A stretch of DNA of 64,000 nucleotides. Source: Chrysomallon squamiferum. Lineage: Eukaryota > Mollusca > Gastropoda > Neomphalida > Peltospiridae. Positions 25,601 through 37,605 of the stretch are shown here, in pieces. The first letter of the stretch is position 1. Every line of letters starts with the position of its first letter. The position numbers and the translations under genes are program-made. The notes beneath the pieces are model-generated. The model did not search any database. It saw only the letters and a list, made by a program, of their open reading frames with translations, and was not told where the DNA came from. Location of the stretch: positions 13,763,835 through 13,827,834 of the forward strand of contig CM022677.1 in assembly GCA_012295275.1 (NCBI GenBank), read 5' to 3'.

Positions 25601-27033
25601 ATAATTTGTCGTATAACTAACTGAATATCATCTCATTCACGAAGGATATTTGAGAACTTCAGAAATAAAGAGGCCTTCCAGATTCCAATTCTGTTTTACT
25701 ATCAGAATCAGGATTAGTTTTTAGTTGCACCAGAGATTGTATTGATAATTAAATACTGATTTTCTTTTTCTAGACAGGTGTTGCATTTGTTAGACATTAG
25801 CAAATAATTAATTACATATTCATTTTGATATTTCTAGTTGAGAAGTAAAGTGAATATTCAGGAATAAAATATCGCAACCAGATAAAAATGATATTTCATT
25901 AGCAACTGTGATATTAATGTGATATTTCTCAACGTAATTTGTGTTGTTTTCTCTACATCATGGCAGCAAAAGTAACGTAGTATTTTTGTTAAGAAAATAC
26001 ACTATTTACATTGATAATTTTACGCTGCTTAATTTTTGCACTGTTTAAATAGTGTTATATGTTATAAGCTTGATCCACAGATTATATTGTGTGGTATCCT
26101 GAAAGATAACATGTGTGAATTCTTTAATAGTCTTGCCATTCTGCTTGACTACATCATGTGATCCAGCAAAAATGGCAATACTTTTTATTATTATTTTTTT
26201 TAAGACATATCTAAAATCGAAAAAACTCTCTGAGTTGAAGTCTGTCATATTTGCTTAATAAAAGTTAATATCATCAAATTTAAATCGACGTTTTATTTAC
26301 TACCAGAAATAATTTGATTAATCTGAAATTCATCAACATTTTGAGGTTTATTAAACTACTTTTATTAGCATATGTTTGTTTATTTAGAATTAGACATTTT
26401 TTTCTTACCATCGATTTATATACATTTCATCGGAAATTAAATATATATATATATATTTGTTTTAATTATAAATATGTGTATAATTAAAGATGTAGTGCAG
26501 ATACTTAACTTTTTTCTAAACTGAGATATAATGGTAGCTAGTCTGGAAGGATATTCATAGTTATTCAAGATATCGGACTTCTCTTACAATTTATACGGTT
26601 CGTGTCACCGCTACTCTCTAACTATGAATGACTGTGTAACACAGTGTAACTAAAATCTCATGTAAACTACTACACAAACAGTGCACACGTTTTTAAAATG
26701 TATTTTTATGACTCAGTGGTAAAATGAACGGTGCAAATAGCGTTATCCTTAAGTAAAACTGACACCTCATTTTTACTTGTTTATAATTATGTAATGTTTG
26801 TATAATTTATTAGTGAAAATATCGGTGTCCTTAATTAAAAATGTCTTGCTTGTTCATTTTTACTTGTTTTATTAGTGAAAATATCGGTGTCCTTAATTAA
26901 AAATGTCTTGCTTGTTTATAATTACGGGATGTTTTATGATTTATAGTGTGAACTGCTCTCGTTATACAAAATACACGTGATAGCTTTGTATTCATAATGG
27001 AATATCATTTAAGTTTTCTTCTATTTTCTTATA

Positions 27034-27097
<64 letters not shown>

Positions 27098-28040
27098 TTA
27101 AAATAAACTAAATGCACGCTCTATATTTCCCAAAATACAGGTATTCTCTATAATCTATGTTCTTACTTGAAATTATCATTTTAATCTGTAGTGTAATATA
27201 ATTTATGAAGTTCTGCTTTTAGTAGAAGGTAAGAACATAGAGAAAGGTACAGATCAATAATGTTGTCTAAAACTGTTTGAGATGTAAAGGAAAAGTCGAG
27301 TGGGCGCGAGGTTAGACTGATACATTTTTTATTTATTTACAAACTATGACACGGTCATATCAACATTTTTTATTCTATATCTATCTATCTATCCACATAT
27401 ATATCTATCTTTCTATTAGTCTATAATCTCTTGTTGGTTTATCTATCCGTTGAACAAAAATGCATCAAATCATCTCTGATTCCTTTCCCTGCATCCAGCA
27501 TGTCCGTCAGTTTACAGCTAAATGTAATTCATCCTGATCTCTGTATCTGTATGTGTCTCTGTGTCTGATGAACATCAGTCTTAATTTTCAGCACCTTCTT
27601 TTGTACAGTATAATAAAAATAAGAAGTAATTTCAATACCCATCCACAGCTCGATTTGTAGACGTAAGAGATTATTGTAAAGAGACGGACAGGACGTATCT
27701 CGGTGGCCTTGAACAACGTAGACGTTCCCGTTGTAACTAAACATAGATTACTGGTGACAAATGAAAACAGCTACTGAAATAATTCAAGTAAAATTAACTG
27801 ATCATTTTTCCATTTCTCAACCCTTTGTTAGCTTTCTTTACATTTGTTGTTAAACATTTAAACTTCTGTTCATGTTATAGCAAGTGAATTACAAATTTTC
27901 CTGCAATAAAAATAAATACGTTAAATATAAGAAATATTGGAAGGTGTTCACTTCCAAGACAAAATAAAAACTAAAAGGTAGATCATTAACATCATCATAA
28001 AAATGTTTTAGACAGTCTACATGATTTATTTTAATAAGTA

Positions 28041-28106
<66 letters not shown>

Positions 28107-28766
28107 AGATGATGATAATGATAAATGAATACATTAATTAATTAATAATGTTCTTCTATATTGCCTATATTACCACTAGTATATATATATAATAAAAAAA
28201 AACAAAAAAACTGCACTTTTGCGAAGGGGGACAACTGTAACAGAACATTCGATCGACACAACATCATTCAATGATGCGAACTTTTTGATAGAAAAAAAAG
28301 CAGTTTAATAAGGATATTGTTATATTTGGCGACATGCATTTTTGTTTATACAAAATATGATACAAAATATGATGGTGTAGCAGCCAGTGCGGTAGTGTTT
28401 TTCTAAAATAATGTTTTTAGAGGTTACAGATAGATATTTAGAGATATAAAAAAAAGGATATTATGTAAACAGTTTTTGAAATGTTTTAAAAACATTTATA
28501 AATGCATTGTTCTAGAAGTTTATTTCTGTACAATCCCGAATGCTTCTGTATTCAATTTTAAAAAGTTGTATGCAGATGAATAAATGTTTAGTAAAAAACA
28601 GAGGAAAACTAGCGAATTGGACTTAAAGTTCAACCGAAGCAGATTAAATAAATTCGAATGAAATTAGAAAATTATTATTTTTGACAATAAAATAAAATTC
28701 CTAAGCCAACGCGTTTTCTAATTCTAAGTATATGCATAAACACATAAAAAAACAATCACATATAAA
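22691..28766. other. Gene-poor AT-rich region with old dispersed repeats
   Basis: No splice-bounded exon convinced me. Recognisable pieces: 25360-25620 matches 53850-54080 and 54826-54905 (AATCTATATTTCTGAATGT-type strings); 26812-26925 holds a 63-bp direct repeat (AAAATATCGGTGTCCTTAAT twice); 26940-27195 matches 51930-52130 in inverted-free, diverged form; AAT runs occur at 27035-27095 and 28046-28103; a CA run occurs at 23228. Short open frames at 22797, 26045 and 27529 have no support. Confidence 0.5.
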
Positions 28767-28783
28767 TAATGTGTGTGAGTGTG

Positions 28784-28814
<31 letters not shown>

Positions 28815-28815
28815 T

Positions 28816-28854
<39 letters not shown>

Positions 28855-28923
28855 GTGTGTGTGTGTGTGTGTAGGTGTGTGTGTGTGTGTGTGTGTGTAG
28901 GTGTGTGTATAGGTGTGTGTGTG
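28767..28923. repeat. (GT)n microsatellite with AGGTGT steps
   Basis: GT run interrupted every 20-40 bases by TAGGTGTGT. Three overlapping minus-strand open frames of TH repeats are artefacts. Confidence 0.95.
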
Positions 28924-28989
28924 TGGATATTTTGACGTAGATAACAACTGCTGAAATCTCTACGTCTATAGCCCATTTTGCATTCACTA

Positions 28990-29650
28990 TTTCCCATTCT
29001 TTTTCTAAGGCTGATTACTTTTTTGTTTGACGTTTGAAGAATCTTATACAGAATTGGTGTAATTGCAACGAAACAGTTGCTTAAAGTATTTCATTTTGTG
29101 AAGCAGACAGGTCGTACTATTTATTATTATAGTTGTTAATGAGTTTGGATTTTTGCTATTTGATTTAAGTATAATTTAAACGTCACAGCCACCTGATTCG
29201 GAAATAATATTTATTTATTTATTATTTATTTTATAATTATATATATATATTTTGTTTTCTTTAAATAACTACACTCGATTAATCACAAAATTCGCCAGTG
29301 TGTGTACTAATGTGAATAGCATAAACAAGAAATGTTTTACCAATCACTGTGTGGCCAGTAATTAAATTTGTTTTAAAAGAAATTGACTTGTGTAGCACAC
29401 ACCAAAATAAACACACAACTATGTATTTATTTATTTATTTTATTATTATTATTTTTTAACATACTAATAAAACTTTTTTAACCATATTAAAGTATATAAT
29501 GGGTGGGGCCCTAAATTCTTTCATATTATTAAAGCTAAATACCTGTATAGTTCTATGTTAACGCTAAAAAACCTATAAAGATGAATACAAATTTAAGAAA
29601 AATATGACCAGGTTATTTCATATGTAGACATTGTAAAATATTAATACAAT
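28990..29650 (+). repeat. Direct duplicate, copy 1 (with 33.83-34.68 kb)
   Basis: Long collinear match with 33830-34680: CAGAATTGGTGTAAT, AAGTATTTCATTTTGTGAAG, GGCCAGTAATTAAATTTGTT, GCTAAATACCTGTAT and GATGAATACAAATTTAAGAA occur in the same order and spacing. Simple-sequence insertions make the second copy longer. No coding frame is visible in either copy. Confidence 0.85.
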
Positions 29651-29666
29651 TATTTGTTATAATAAT

Positions 29667-29709
<43 letters not shown>

Positions 29710-30163
29710 ATTTGAAATCATAATCACAAAAGATATTAATACACTGTACAGTCTCATGCACAAAACATTACTAAAATGATTCTTTTTTGAAGTAGGTGTC
29801 TTATTGTTTGACTGATGTATAAGATACAACGTGAACTAAAACAGGATACAACTCAAATCTGTCATGTTGACTTATGTCTTCAACACAGTGAGATCTCCTA
29901 AAAAAGAAAAACATTTTATGACATTAAGTTGAGTCATTGTAATAGTTTATGCATCATGCTTAAAAATTCTGTAGGGCTTTAGAAAGCATCATTTTGATAT
30001 AAAACATGTATACTGGTTTGAAACTGTATGAGATATTCAGTGTTCTGTTTGCCAAAAGACTGAAATGAATCTCAGATTTTCCACAGATTACGAAGGAAAA
30101 ATAACTGCAAATTTTATTCAGATAATAATAAACATCATTCATATTTTGTTGTCATTTTAATCT

Positions 30164-30198
<35 letters not shown>

Positions 30199-30944
30199 CT
30201 TTTTTGTCATTATGTAGTTATAAGTAATATAATTTAAAGGATAATTATATTGTTGATTACATATCTGCTAAATATAATTACATAATAATTTCAATGAAAA
30301 GCAAAATATAAGTGATTACTCTGTTGATTGATCAATAAAAATTCAGCAAAATTTCTCAAAAAAATAAAAATTACACTCGAGTCTTGTGACAAGATTCTAC
30401 ATCGTATTGTTTAATAATTCATTTTCGATTATCTGCCCTTGAAAACTTTCCATAAAGCAGACGACGAAACATTTTACAAACTAAATTACAAACATATACT
30501 CCAACGTACATAAAGAATTTAAAAAAAGCAAACACATTTCAAAAAATTAATATTCTACCATTATATAAAGGTATACCAGTATATATGAAGAAATCAACTG
30601 AAACGAATATAGCTGTATAATGAGTAACAAATGTAAATGTGTAGGTATCTTCCAGGAATATCAATTTGCATACTATAAACAATACACGTATCTATTATTA
30701 TTTGATAAATAATAAAATATAAACAACAAAAATAAAAACAGTGGACACTGTCAAAACCGCATTCTTCATTGAGACCAACGTGATATACCGTTTTAGACAG
30801 AGAGCTTTTTCTAAAGATTAAAATAACATAAAACTGGAATATTTTTATTATTACAAATATTAATGGTCTATCAGTTGTCAGAGGATAAACAGTCTGTCAT
30901 TGATGACTGCTTTTTTTTTTTGGGGGGGTGTGTGCTTTTTTTAG
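29651..30944. other. No gene seen; CA run and poly-T
   Basis: Contains (CA)n at 29669-29708 and a 38-base T run at 30162-30199. Rest is AT-rich without coding signal. Confidence 0.5.
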
Positions 30945-31586
30945 TTAGGTTTTTTTTCGTATTTCTTTGTCTGTCATGGCCTCCAAGTTTAACATTAATT
31001 GCAGAATCTCTTCTTTAGCAGGCTTAAGAATTAGAAGCGGATTTTTGATATTGTTATGGTAGCGACATTTCAAACGATGTCGCTGTCGTAATTTAATAAC
31101 GTCTTCACCACGACAGAGAGCATCGAAAGTTGTTTTTTCTTTAACTCTGCCATTTTTTCTCTTTTCTTCCCTAAGTTTTGATATACATGAATACTTTTTT
31201 CTTCTGTTCGGAGCACATTCTAGTCCACGAGCTAACATTAACTGTTCATTTGTCAAATTTAAAACTTGTTCTATCTGTCCCGCTAATTCTCTACCGTGTA
31301 TGTCATAGTCATGAAGTTCTAACCGAGATACGTTCGGAATTTTTTCTGTTCTTACTTTCTCGAGACTTATCGTCATCCAGACATAAACATATTTGTAATT
31401 TTTCATTTTTTATGCAAGGCGACCTAATTGATAACAGTCTTCTGCTGATAATCTCTGTATATATCGTTCATATATAAAACCGTCTGCTAATCTTGTCACA
31501 TTTAATTTGTACGTGTCTTGAAGTCGAAACAGAGCTGCAGCGGCCCCTTTTAAATCTTCGTAACTTGGAAGATGTTCACGGATTTC
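30945..31586 (-). pseudogene. P4HA-like: Prolyl 4-hydroxylase alpha subunit-like, intronless, one nonsense codon
   Basis: Collagen prolyl 4-hydroxylase alpha subunits hydroxylate proline in the ER. From 31586 downward one frame reads LPSYEDLKGAAAALFRLQDT, YKLNVTRL, then LSAEDCYQLGRLA, the hallmark N-terminal dimerisation/peptide-binding region. A TAA at 31410-31412 stands exactly where the family has a tyrosine (GxxAY); the same frame then continues NYKYVYVWM (family DYYHTxxWM) and reaches FDALCRGEDV, RHRLKCRYHNN, NPLLILKPAKEEI and MTDKEI, the start of the catalytic part. It stops before the HxD iron site, so no enzyme could result. About 210 codons run without an intron, whereas family genes are usually split, so a truncated retrocopy is likely; an isolated large exon is the alternative. 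A TAA upstream at 31587 closes the frame. Confidence 0.85.
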
Positions 31587-31868
31587 TTATATTAATAATT
31601 TGTTTATGCCAGAATAAATAACATACAGACAAAAAAGAAAACAAAAACACTCCTCAAGAAAAAAAAAAAAAAAAAAAAAAGATTAAAATGTGCATTACAG
31701 CTGTCATTTAGAAGTGGCGCACTTCTTAAGTTATGAAGATTTTGAAGTGTTGTCTGCAGTTGTTCTGTTTCTTCTTCAAAACACGTACAAATTAGATGTC
31801 ACTACTTCTTAATCGTTTATGCAAACTCGCCATGTTAAGACATTTTATGACATTTCTATTTTTTATTA

Positions 31869-32741
31869 CCGTATATACTTGTGTATAAGTCGAATTTTTG
31901 GGAGACTATATTAAGGTAATATTTTGGGAGTCGACTTATACATAGGAGATAATGCTTTTGTAGCTGTTGCTGAAGAGTCGCCATTTTGACTATTTTTTGC
32001 TACGGGATGCATCTAAAATAATCGCGGTCTTTCAGCTTTTCAAAAATATAATTTTATCGTATAAACAATTTGGAAAAATTAAATAACAAAACCAAATATG
32101 AATGTAAAACATGATATTCTTCCGTTTAATGACATAAAAATACATTTTAAAGCGAGAAAACCGTCAGTACGGCGTTATGCCTTACGGCGTCTTGCAATGA
32201 TCTAGGAATGCAGACTTCTCTGCCAAATTGCACTAAATATCGGTCCTAATTTCATAAACAAAACTCACTTGTGTAATTGTAAAGAATTTGGTGAAATAAT
32301 ATTGCAATCGTCATTAATCGAAAACAAACTAAATTTCTATAAACGTTCTGCAACAAAAATCAGTTCAACTTCTCGCCATATTTGTTATTCTAGTCGGTTG
32401 CCAAGTGCGCGAAGCCTCGGCCAATTAGCGCGCTAGGAATAGGATCGGGGGCGTGTCTTGTAGCAGAGTTTCGATAGAAAAAAATATTGCTGAGGTTCCG
32501 AAATTATCTTACTTTGAATTGCACGTGCAAGTTACAGCTCGTGCAAGTTATGTTACAGTAGGCGTACAATGTAGGCCTTCATGGCACTGTGACACTGGTC
32601 TAAAAATAGTGACGGTGCCTGGAATCTACAGTCGACTTATACACAAGTAATACCTAAAATACACAAGTAATGACGCAATTTTTGGTCTTAAAATACACAT
32701 CGACTTATACATAAGGTCGCCTTGTACACAAGTATATACGG
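31869..32741. mobile_element. 873-bp DNA transposon (MITE-like) with terminal inverted repeats and TA target
   Basis: The left end CCGTATATACTTGTGTATAA is matched by the reverse complement of the right end (CTTGTACACAAGTATATACGG). Both ends are flanked by TA, as left by Tc1/mariner/pogo-type insertion. Inside each end the motif GTCGACTTATACA is repeated in inverted orientation (31882/31928 and 32630/32698), forming subterminal hairpins. The interior is GC-richer around 32395-32460. The open frame at 32453-32650 shows no transposase motif, so the element is non-autonomous. Confidence 0.85.
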
Positions 32742-32932
32742 TATGTTATTCCACATTTTTTATTTTTTTATTTTATTTTATGAAGATGTTTGAATAAATG
32801 TCAGTTTTAATTGATACAAAATGTTTTTATCCAGAATCATTACAGTTTATTTCATTTCTATTTTTCTTTTTCTTTTTCATTATTTCTCTCTGTAGCGGAC
32901 CTTTTTCTGCGAAATATGAAGAATATCCTCTT

Positions 32933-33285
32933 AAGTAAATAAATACTGTATTGTGATATTAGCAGTATTAAGTAAATAAATACTGAAGAGAAAAAATGAT
33001 ATTAGCAGTATTAAGTAAATAAATACTGTACAGTAACGTGACATTAGCAGTGTTAACTAAATAAACACTGTATAGTAACGTGATATTAGCAGTATTAAGT
33101 AAATAAATACTGTACAGTAACGTGATAGTAGCAGTATTAAGTAAATAAATACTGAACCGTAACGTAATAGTAGCAGAAATTAAGCAAAATAAATATGTAC
33201 AGTAACGCGATATTAAGTAAATAAAAACTGTGACGTGATATTAGTAGTATTAAGTAAAGAAATACTGTACAGTGACGTGTGATAT
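32933..33285. repeat. Minisatellite, about 40-bp unit, eight copies
   Basis: Units read ATTAGCAGTATTAAGTAAAT then AAATACTGTACAGTAACGTG, with decay toward the right end. Confidence 0.85.
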
Positions 33286-33289
33286 TAAC

Positions 33290-33480
33290 CAAGACGTTAA
33301 TACTGGAACGACGGCCACATTACTAGAAATCACAATAATGTATTTGAAGAGGTGATTCGCCCGCTAAAGAATAATGAGAAGGACTCTAGAAAGCTAGAAA
33401 CAACGCCGTTACGACGGCAACGATGGTGATATTGATAGAAATGGTATAATACATTTTAGAATAGGATATCAAACATTGGT
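33290..33480. repeat. Second copy of the CpG-containing repeat of 22.2-22.7 kb
   Basis: ACGACGGCAACGATGG followed by GATA/GACATT and TGATAGAAAT matches 22445-22475, and GATTCGCCCGCTAAAGAATA matches the GATGCGCCCGATCAGAAT string at 22672. Confidence 0.7.
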
Positions 33481-33824
33481 AAATTCCTGCACAATAATAA
33501 GCAACTTGTAGTGTGAATTGTAAGTTTTGTGATTTTATTTGGTTTATTTTATTTTATTTTATTTTATTAATATAAATAAGAAGAAGAAAGAAAAAGTAGG
33601 GGAAAAAAAAAAAAAAACACCGTTTATTTGAAGTTAACGGTCAACGATTGGCTAATAATAAGATAAAAAAAATATAAATAAATAAATAAAATAATATATT
33701 TTAATAAAGTTTGTGATGTTCCTTTATTTTATTTATTTGTTTTGAACATTATTTTAATTTTGTTTTTTTTTTTTATTTTTTTTTTTTTTGTGCGGGATTG
33801 TATATGCAGAAAAATGCGGGATGA

Positions 33825-34680
33825 TTGTCGGACTTTACGGATTTACTTTTTTTATTTAATGTTTGAAGAATTTTCTACAGAATTGGTGTAATCGCATTAA
33901 AACAGTTGTTTAAAGTATTTCATTTTGTGAAGGAGACAGGTATTACTATTTATTATTATAAATGTTAATGTGTTTGGATTTTTTCGTTTTATTTAATTAT
34001 AATTTAAAAGTAACAGACAACTGATGGCAGCCATATTATTTTTGAGAACAACATTTATTTATTTATTTATTTATAATTTTTTCAAATAACGACACTCGAT
34101 TAATAATAACATTCACCAGTGGTTGTACTAATGTGAACAACATAAACAACGTCATGATGTATCAGCAAATTTTGAGTGGCCAGTAATTAAATTTGTTTTA
34201 AAATAAAATTGACAAAGAAACACCACACAACAAGTCACAGAGAATTTAAAATTATTATTATTATTATTGTTATTGTTCTTGTTATTATTTATTTTTTTTC
34301 TAATTTTTTTTTTTTTTTTATTTATTATTATTATTTTTTGTTGTTGTTGTTGAAATAAACTAATAAAACTATTAAAAGAAAATATGCTAATTTTGTTTGA
34401 CAGGTTGTTTTCAGTCAGTTTATTTATGATTTATTATTTTTAAAGATTTAGGTTAAATTGCTGACTTGCTCTATAATTATTAAACATATTAAACTTTATA
34501 ATGGGTGGGTCCCTAAATGCTTTCATATTATTTAAGCTAAATACCTGTATCGCTCTATGTTAACACTAAAAACAAATAAAGATGAATACAAATTTAAGAA
34601 ATACATGACCAGGTTATTTTATATGTAGATGATGCTATAAAATATTAATAAAATTATTTATAAAAAAAATATTTAACACA
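33825..34680 (+). repeat. Direct duplicate, copy 2 (with 28.99-29.65 kb)
   Basis: See the first copy. Here extra T, ATT and GTT runs at 34255-34350 lengthen it. GGGTGGGTCCCTAAATGCTT at 34503 matches GGGTGGGGCCCTAAATTCTT in copy 1. Confidence 0.85.
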
Positions 34681-34941
34681 CAAATAAACACTCAAATAAT
34701 TTGTTATCCTGTTCTTTGTTTCTCTTCTTTTCTTAATGGTCAATTTTAATTTATTTATTTACACTTTGTTTTCTTTTGTTGTAATTCCTTCTTTTTCATC
34801 TTCTTATTCTCTTATTATTATTACTACTTTTTATTATTATTATTATGTTTTATTTTTATTATTATTATTTTTTGTGATCTTTATTATTATTATCCATTTT
34901 ATTTTTCATTACTAATATTTTTTATTTTTTATGTTTTCTAG

Positions 34942-35173
34942 GTCATGTGGAGAAAATGTTCCAAATTAATTTAAAGAATGGTTCTGTAAAAAAATCAGAT
35001 GTGAGTGAAATATTTTATAAATTTCTCATCCAGCTACACAATCATTGATCAGTATCATACTGTAGAGTGCAAGTGCTGCTGGAATACTATAATATGATAT
35101 ATCGATGGTTTACATGTATCAACAGGAACAAGAAGAAAAGGGCAGAGCACCATTGAAGTCTGCTTTTTTGTGA
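34942..35173 (+). CDS. Gene B candidate exons (HVEKMFQ...; EQEEKG...)
   Basis: Exon 34942-35000 follows TGTTTTCTAG and ends GAT/GTGAGT; its open frame reads HVEKMFQINLKNGSVKKSD. The next piece, after GTATCAACAG at 35126, continues in the same phase (0) as EQEEKGRAPLKSAFL and a TGA at 35171-35173. Matching phases support splicing. The stop would make a short terminal exon, at odds with further exons downstream, so alternative ends or decay must be considered. Confidence 0.4.
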
Positions 35174-35264
35174 AATCAAGCTGATGCTGGTAAAAACACT
35201 TCATCTGCTACTCTGCGAAACCAAAAACTAGGCAGATGACTGCGATGGCAAAGACAACAGCCAG

Positions 35265-35480
35265 GAAATTGAGCAGCAGGTAACATCTGAGCTTGCCGCT
35301 TGGAGAATGAAGCTGGATGAGAAGATAAAGAAAAGAGAGAGAAGAAAACAAAGGCTGTAGCTGCAGCAGAACAAGGTGAGACTCAGGAAGGCAGCGTTCA
35401 TGAGAGTGATGTCTCACCACATTGACAGTTCGAAGGACCGAGCTAGTCCTGTACCTGATTCAGACAAGACAATTCCAAGT
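35265..35480 (+). CDS. Coiled-coil-like exon remnant
   Basis: After CAACAGCCAG one frame reads EIEQQVTSELAAWRMKLDEK, IKKRERRKQRL, a TAG, then LQQNKVRLRKAAFMRVMSHH and IDSS. The first part is a charged heptad-like helix. The inverted copy near 59.2 kb keeps the same residues (EVEQQV, NKMRLGKATFMRVMSHHIDS), showing that this frame was translated. The in-frame TAG suggests this copy is broken unless GTAACA after EIEQQ is a donor. Short open frames on the opposite strand (MVRHHSH...) are shadows. Confidence 0.5.
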
Positions 35481-35792
35481 TGCAAGTTTTTTATCTTATT
35501 TTTATTTCTTAGCAAATAAAATAAGTTTTATAGTAACAACTCTTTACTGATTGTAAATTAGCATAATAATAATCATTTGTTTTGTTAATTATTTAAATTA
35601 TTATCATTATTATCATTATTATCATTATCATTATAATGATTATACAAAGTATATCAAAAATATCACACATCCCTTTGTGTCTGAATAATCCAGTAACTGA
35701 TAACAGTAAAATTTAAATAATAACAGAAACATTAGTTATTTATTTTTAACAATTTATTATTTTTATTAGTTTATTTGTATTTTTATTTCCAG

Positions 35793-35870
35793 AATACACA
35801 TACAGCTCTAATTGATGTGCTGATGTTGGCTAGTGAAGTTGTTTCAGTACAAGGTGGTGTCCAGCACTGA
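35793..35870 (+). CDS. Gene B exon paralogous to 12207
   Basis: After TATTTTTATTTCCAG the frame reads NTHTALIDVLMLASEVVSVQ then GGVQH and TGA. It matches KAHLAPVDVLMVA of the 12207 exon but ends in a stop and lacks a donor in the same place, so it looks damaged. A TC/TCTG microsatellite follows at 35906-35972. Confidence 0.4.
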   Translation, partial: NTHTALIDVLMLASEVVSVQGGVQH

Positions 35871-35904
35871 GGATAAAGTTTGGTGCCACTGGAATTATTC
35901 TAAA

Positions 35905-35936
<32 letters not shown>

Positions 35937-36971
35937 TCTCTGTCTCTGTATCTGTCTCTGTCTGTCTGTCTGATAGATACCAGATACATATAGACACACT
36001 AGAAAGATAAATAAATAAATTACTGTTGTTTTTCAGAAACTGCTCTGTACACAAGAAGAGCTAATTTAGTGAGTCACCACAGGGTAGAAATGTCATCAAA
36101 GAATATGGCAGAACAGGAGGATCTATAGAGGTTGTTGTTATAGTAGTAGTATTAGTCATTACCTTGTTGTAGTAATGTAGTTGTTACAGCATTAATACTT
36201 GTAGCAGTATTAATAATAAACTACTTGTTGTAGTAATGTTGTAAAATGTTTGTGTTGTTTTAGCTGATGTCCATAGCTGTGTAATAGTAATGTATCTTGT
36301 GAGACTCATGGTGATTAAAAAAACTGTTTGTAGTCAAATTACTGGTTGTAATGGTAGTAGTAGCAGTACTAATAGCAGTTGTTTTCAGAGAAATTGTTAT
36401 GATAAATGTAACAAGAAGAGTTGTGTAATAGCAGCAATAGTGGTAGTAATAGTAGTCATAGTTGTTGTTGTAGTAATTATAATAATATTAGTATAAAGAA
36501 ATAAAGGCTTAGGACTAATAATGAAGAGAGCAAAAAAATATCACTTTTATTATTAATGGATAGTAATTTTAGTAATAGGAGTATTATTTTAATAACAGTA
36601 ACCCTAGTTGAATAAGGAATAATAGTAAATATTAGTTATAGTAATGATGGTAATAAAAGTAGCATGTTGTGTTGCAGTAAATGCAATAGTAGCAGTATTT
36701 TATTTATTTATTTATTTATTTACTCAAACTAGGCAGTGCACCCACCAATGTGACTCTGACTCAGAGTTGTTCAAAGTTCTGCTGATGAAGAGCTCAATTT
36801 TGGTGACCTGGACATTGAAGCTGACCACATCAGACTACAACAATTCTTAAGTTGGAGAGTCTTACACCAGGTCACCAATCTCAACAGTCAAATATCAGGG
36901 AGAAAAAACTTGAATGTGCTAAAACCAGGCAAAGATAAACATTAAAGTGAAATCTCTTTCTGGTTTTGCAG

Positions 36972-37066
36972 GTGATTTTGAGAAAAAAAACCTGAAGATG
37001 ACAAATTCTTCTGATACTGTTACTAGCCAGTCAGAGGAATTCAATCAAACAGAAAACTGTTCTGAA
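36972..37066 (+). CDS. Gene B exon, polar
   Basis: Acceptor TTTCTGGTTTTGCAG and donor GAA/GTAAGA. The frame DFEKKNLKMTNSSDTVTSQS continues EEFNQTENCSE, enters in phase 1 and leaves in phase 0, which agrees with the next exon at 37552. Confidence 0.55.
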
Positions 37067-37551
37067 GTAAGAGGTCTCGATATCTTTTATAATAATAACT
37101 AATAATAACATTATTTGGGCAACCGTTTCTTTCGTTCCATATGTTTTAAAACAAGAGCCACTAATAATTATTTTATGGGAAATATTTATTTCACACAGAC
37201 TTAGTTAAAATGATAGAATTCTCTTTATTTTGTTCTCAGTAATTCACACCTATATCCAGATAAATAAAGTCAGTATTAAAACATTGTTAAAGTATAATTC
37301 ATAATAATTTTTCCATGACTGAAATTTTTCTTCCCAAAGATATTTTTATTGTGCAAATTAATCAAATGCTCCTAGCCTGAAATAGGTAAAAAAAATAGTA
37401 ATTTAAATAATGTACGTTAAGATTAGAATGATAAACTTGATGCTTATTTTTATTTATTGTTATTTTAGTTTTCTTTTATTAATTTTTCTTTCTATATTTG
37501 TTTATTTATCTGCATTATTTTGTTCATTTATTCTTTTTCTTTTTTTATCAG

Positions 37552-37605
37552 CTGGATGACTTCCTCATTCAGGATTCAAATCTGTTAACTTTAATAAACA
37601 GATTT
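37552..37605 (+). CDS. Gene B exon, 18 codons
   Basis: Acceptor TTTTTTATCAG. The frame LDDFLIQDSNLLTLINRF ends at donor GTAGGT, phase 0 to 0, and matches the phase of both neighbours in their open frames. Without that donor, the frame runs on to 37680. Confidence 0.55.

Larger units (their letters stand above)
35200..36960 (+). repeat. Duplicated segment, copy 2
   Basis: Aligns collinearly with 11.93-12.3 and 14.16-15.1 kb on the same strand, and in reverse with 57.75-59.3 kb. Anchors: AACTCTTTACTGAT (35541), CTGAATAATCCAGTAACTGA (35684), TTGATGTGCTGATG (35812), CAGAAACTGCTCTGTACACA (36035), ATGTATCTTGTGAGACTCAT (36290), CACCAGGTCACCAATCTCAA (36863). Confidence 0.8.

Noticed and set aside
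31178-31477. 99-codon plus-strand open frame
   Set aside because: It is the antisense shadow of the P4HA-like sequence.
32453-32650. 65-codon open frame inside the TA-flanked transposon as a transposase
   Set aside because: No DDE/DDD or DNA-binding motif is visible and the element is too short for an autonomous copy.
35208-35420. Membrane-protein-like open frame on the minus strand, with a relative at 59160 (+)
   Set aside because: The opposite strand has a better frame (EIEQQVTSELAAWRMK) conserved between copies; the hydrophobic reading is its complement.
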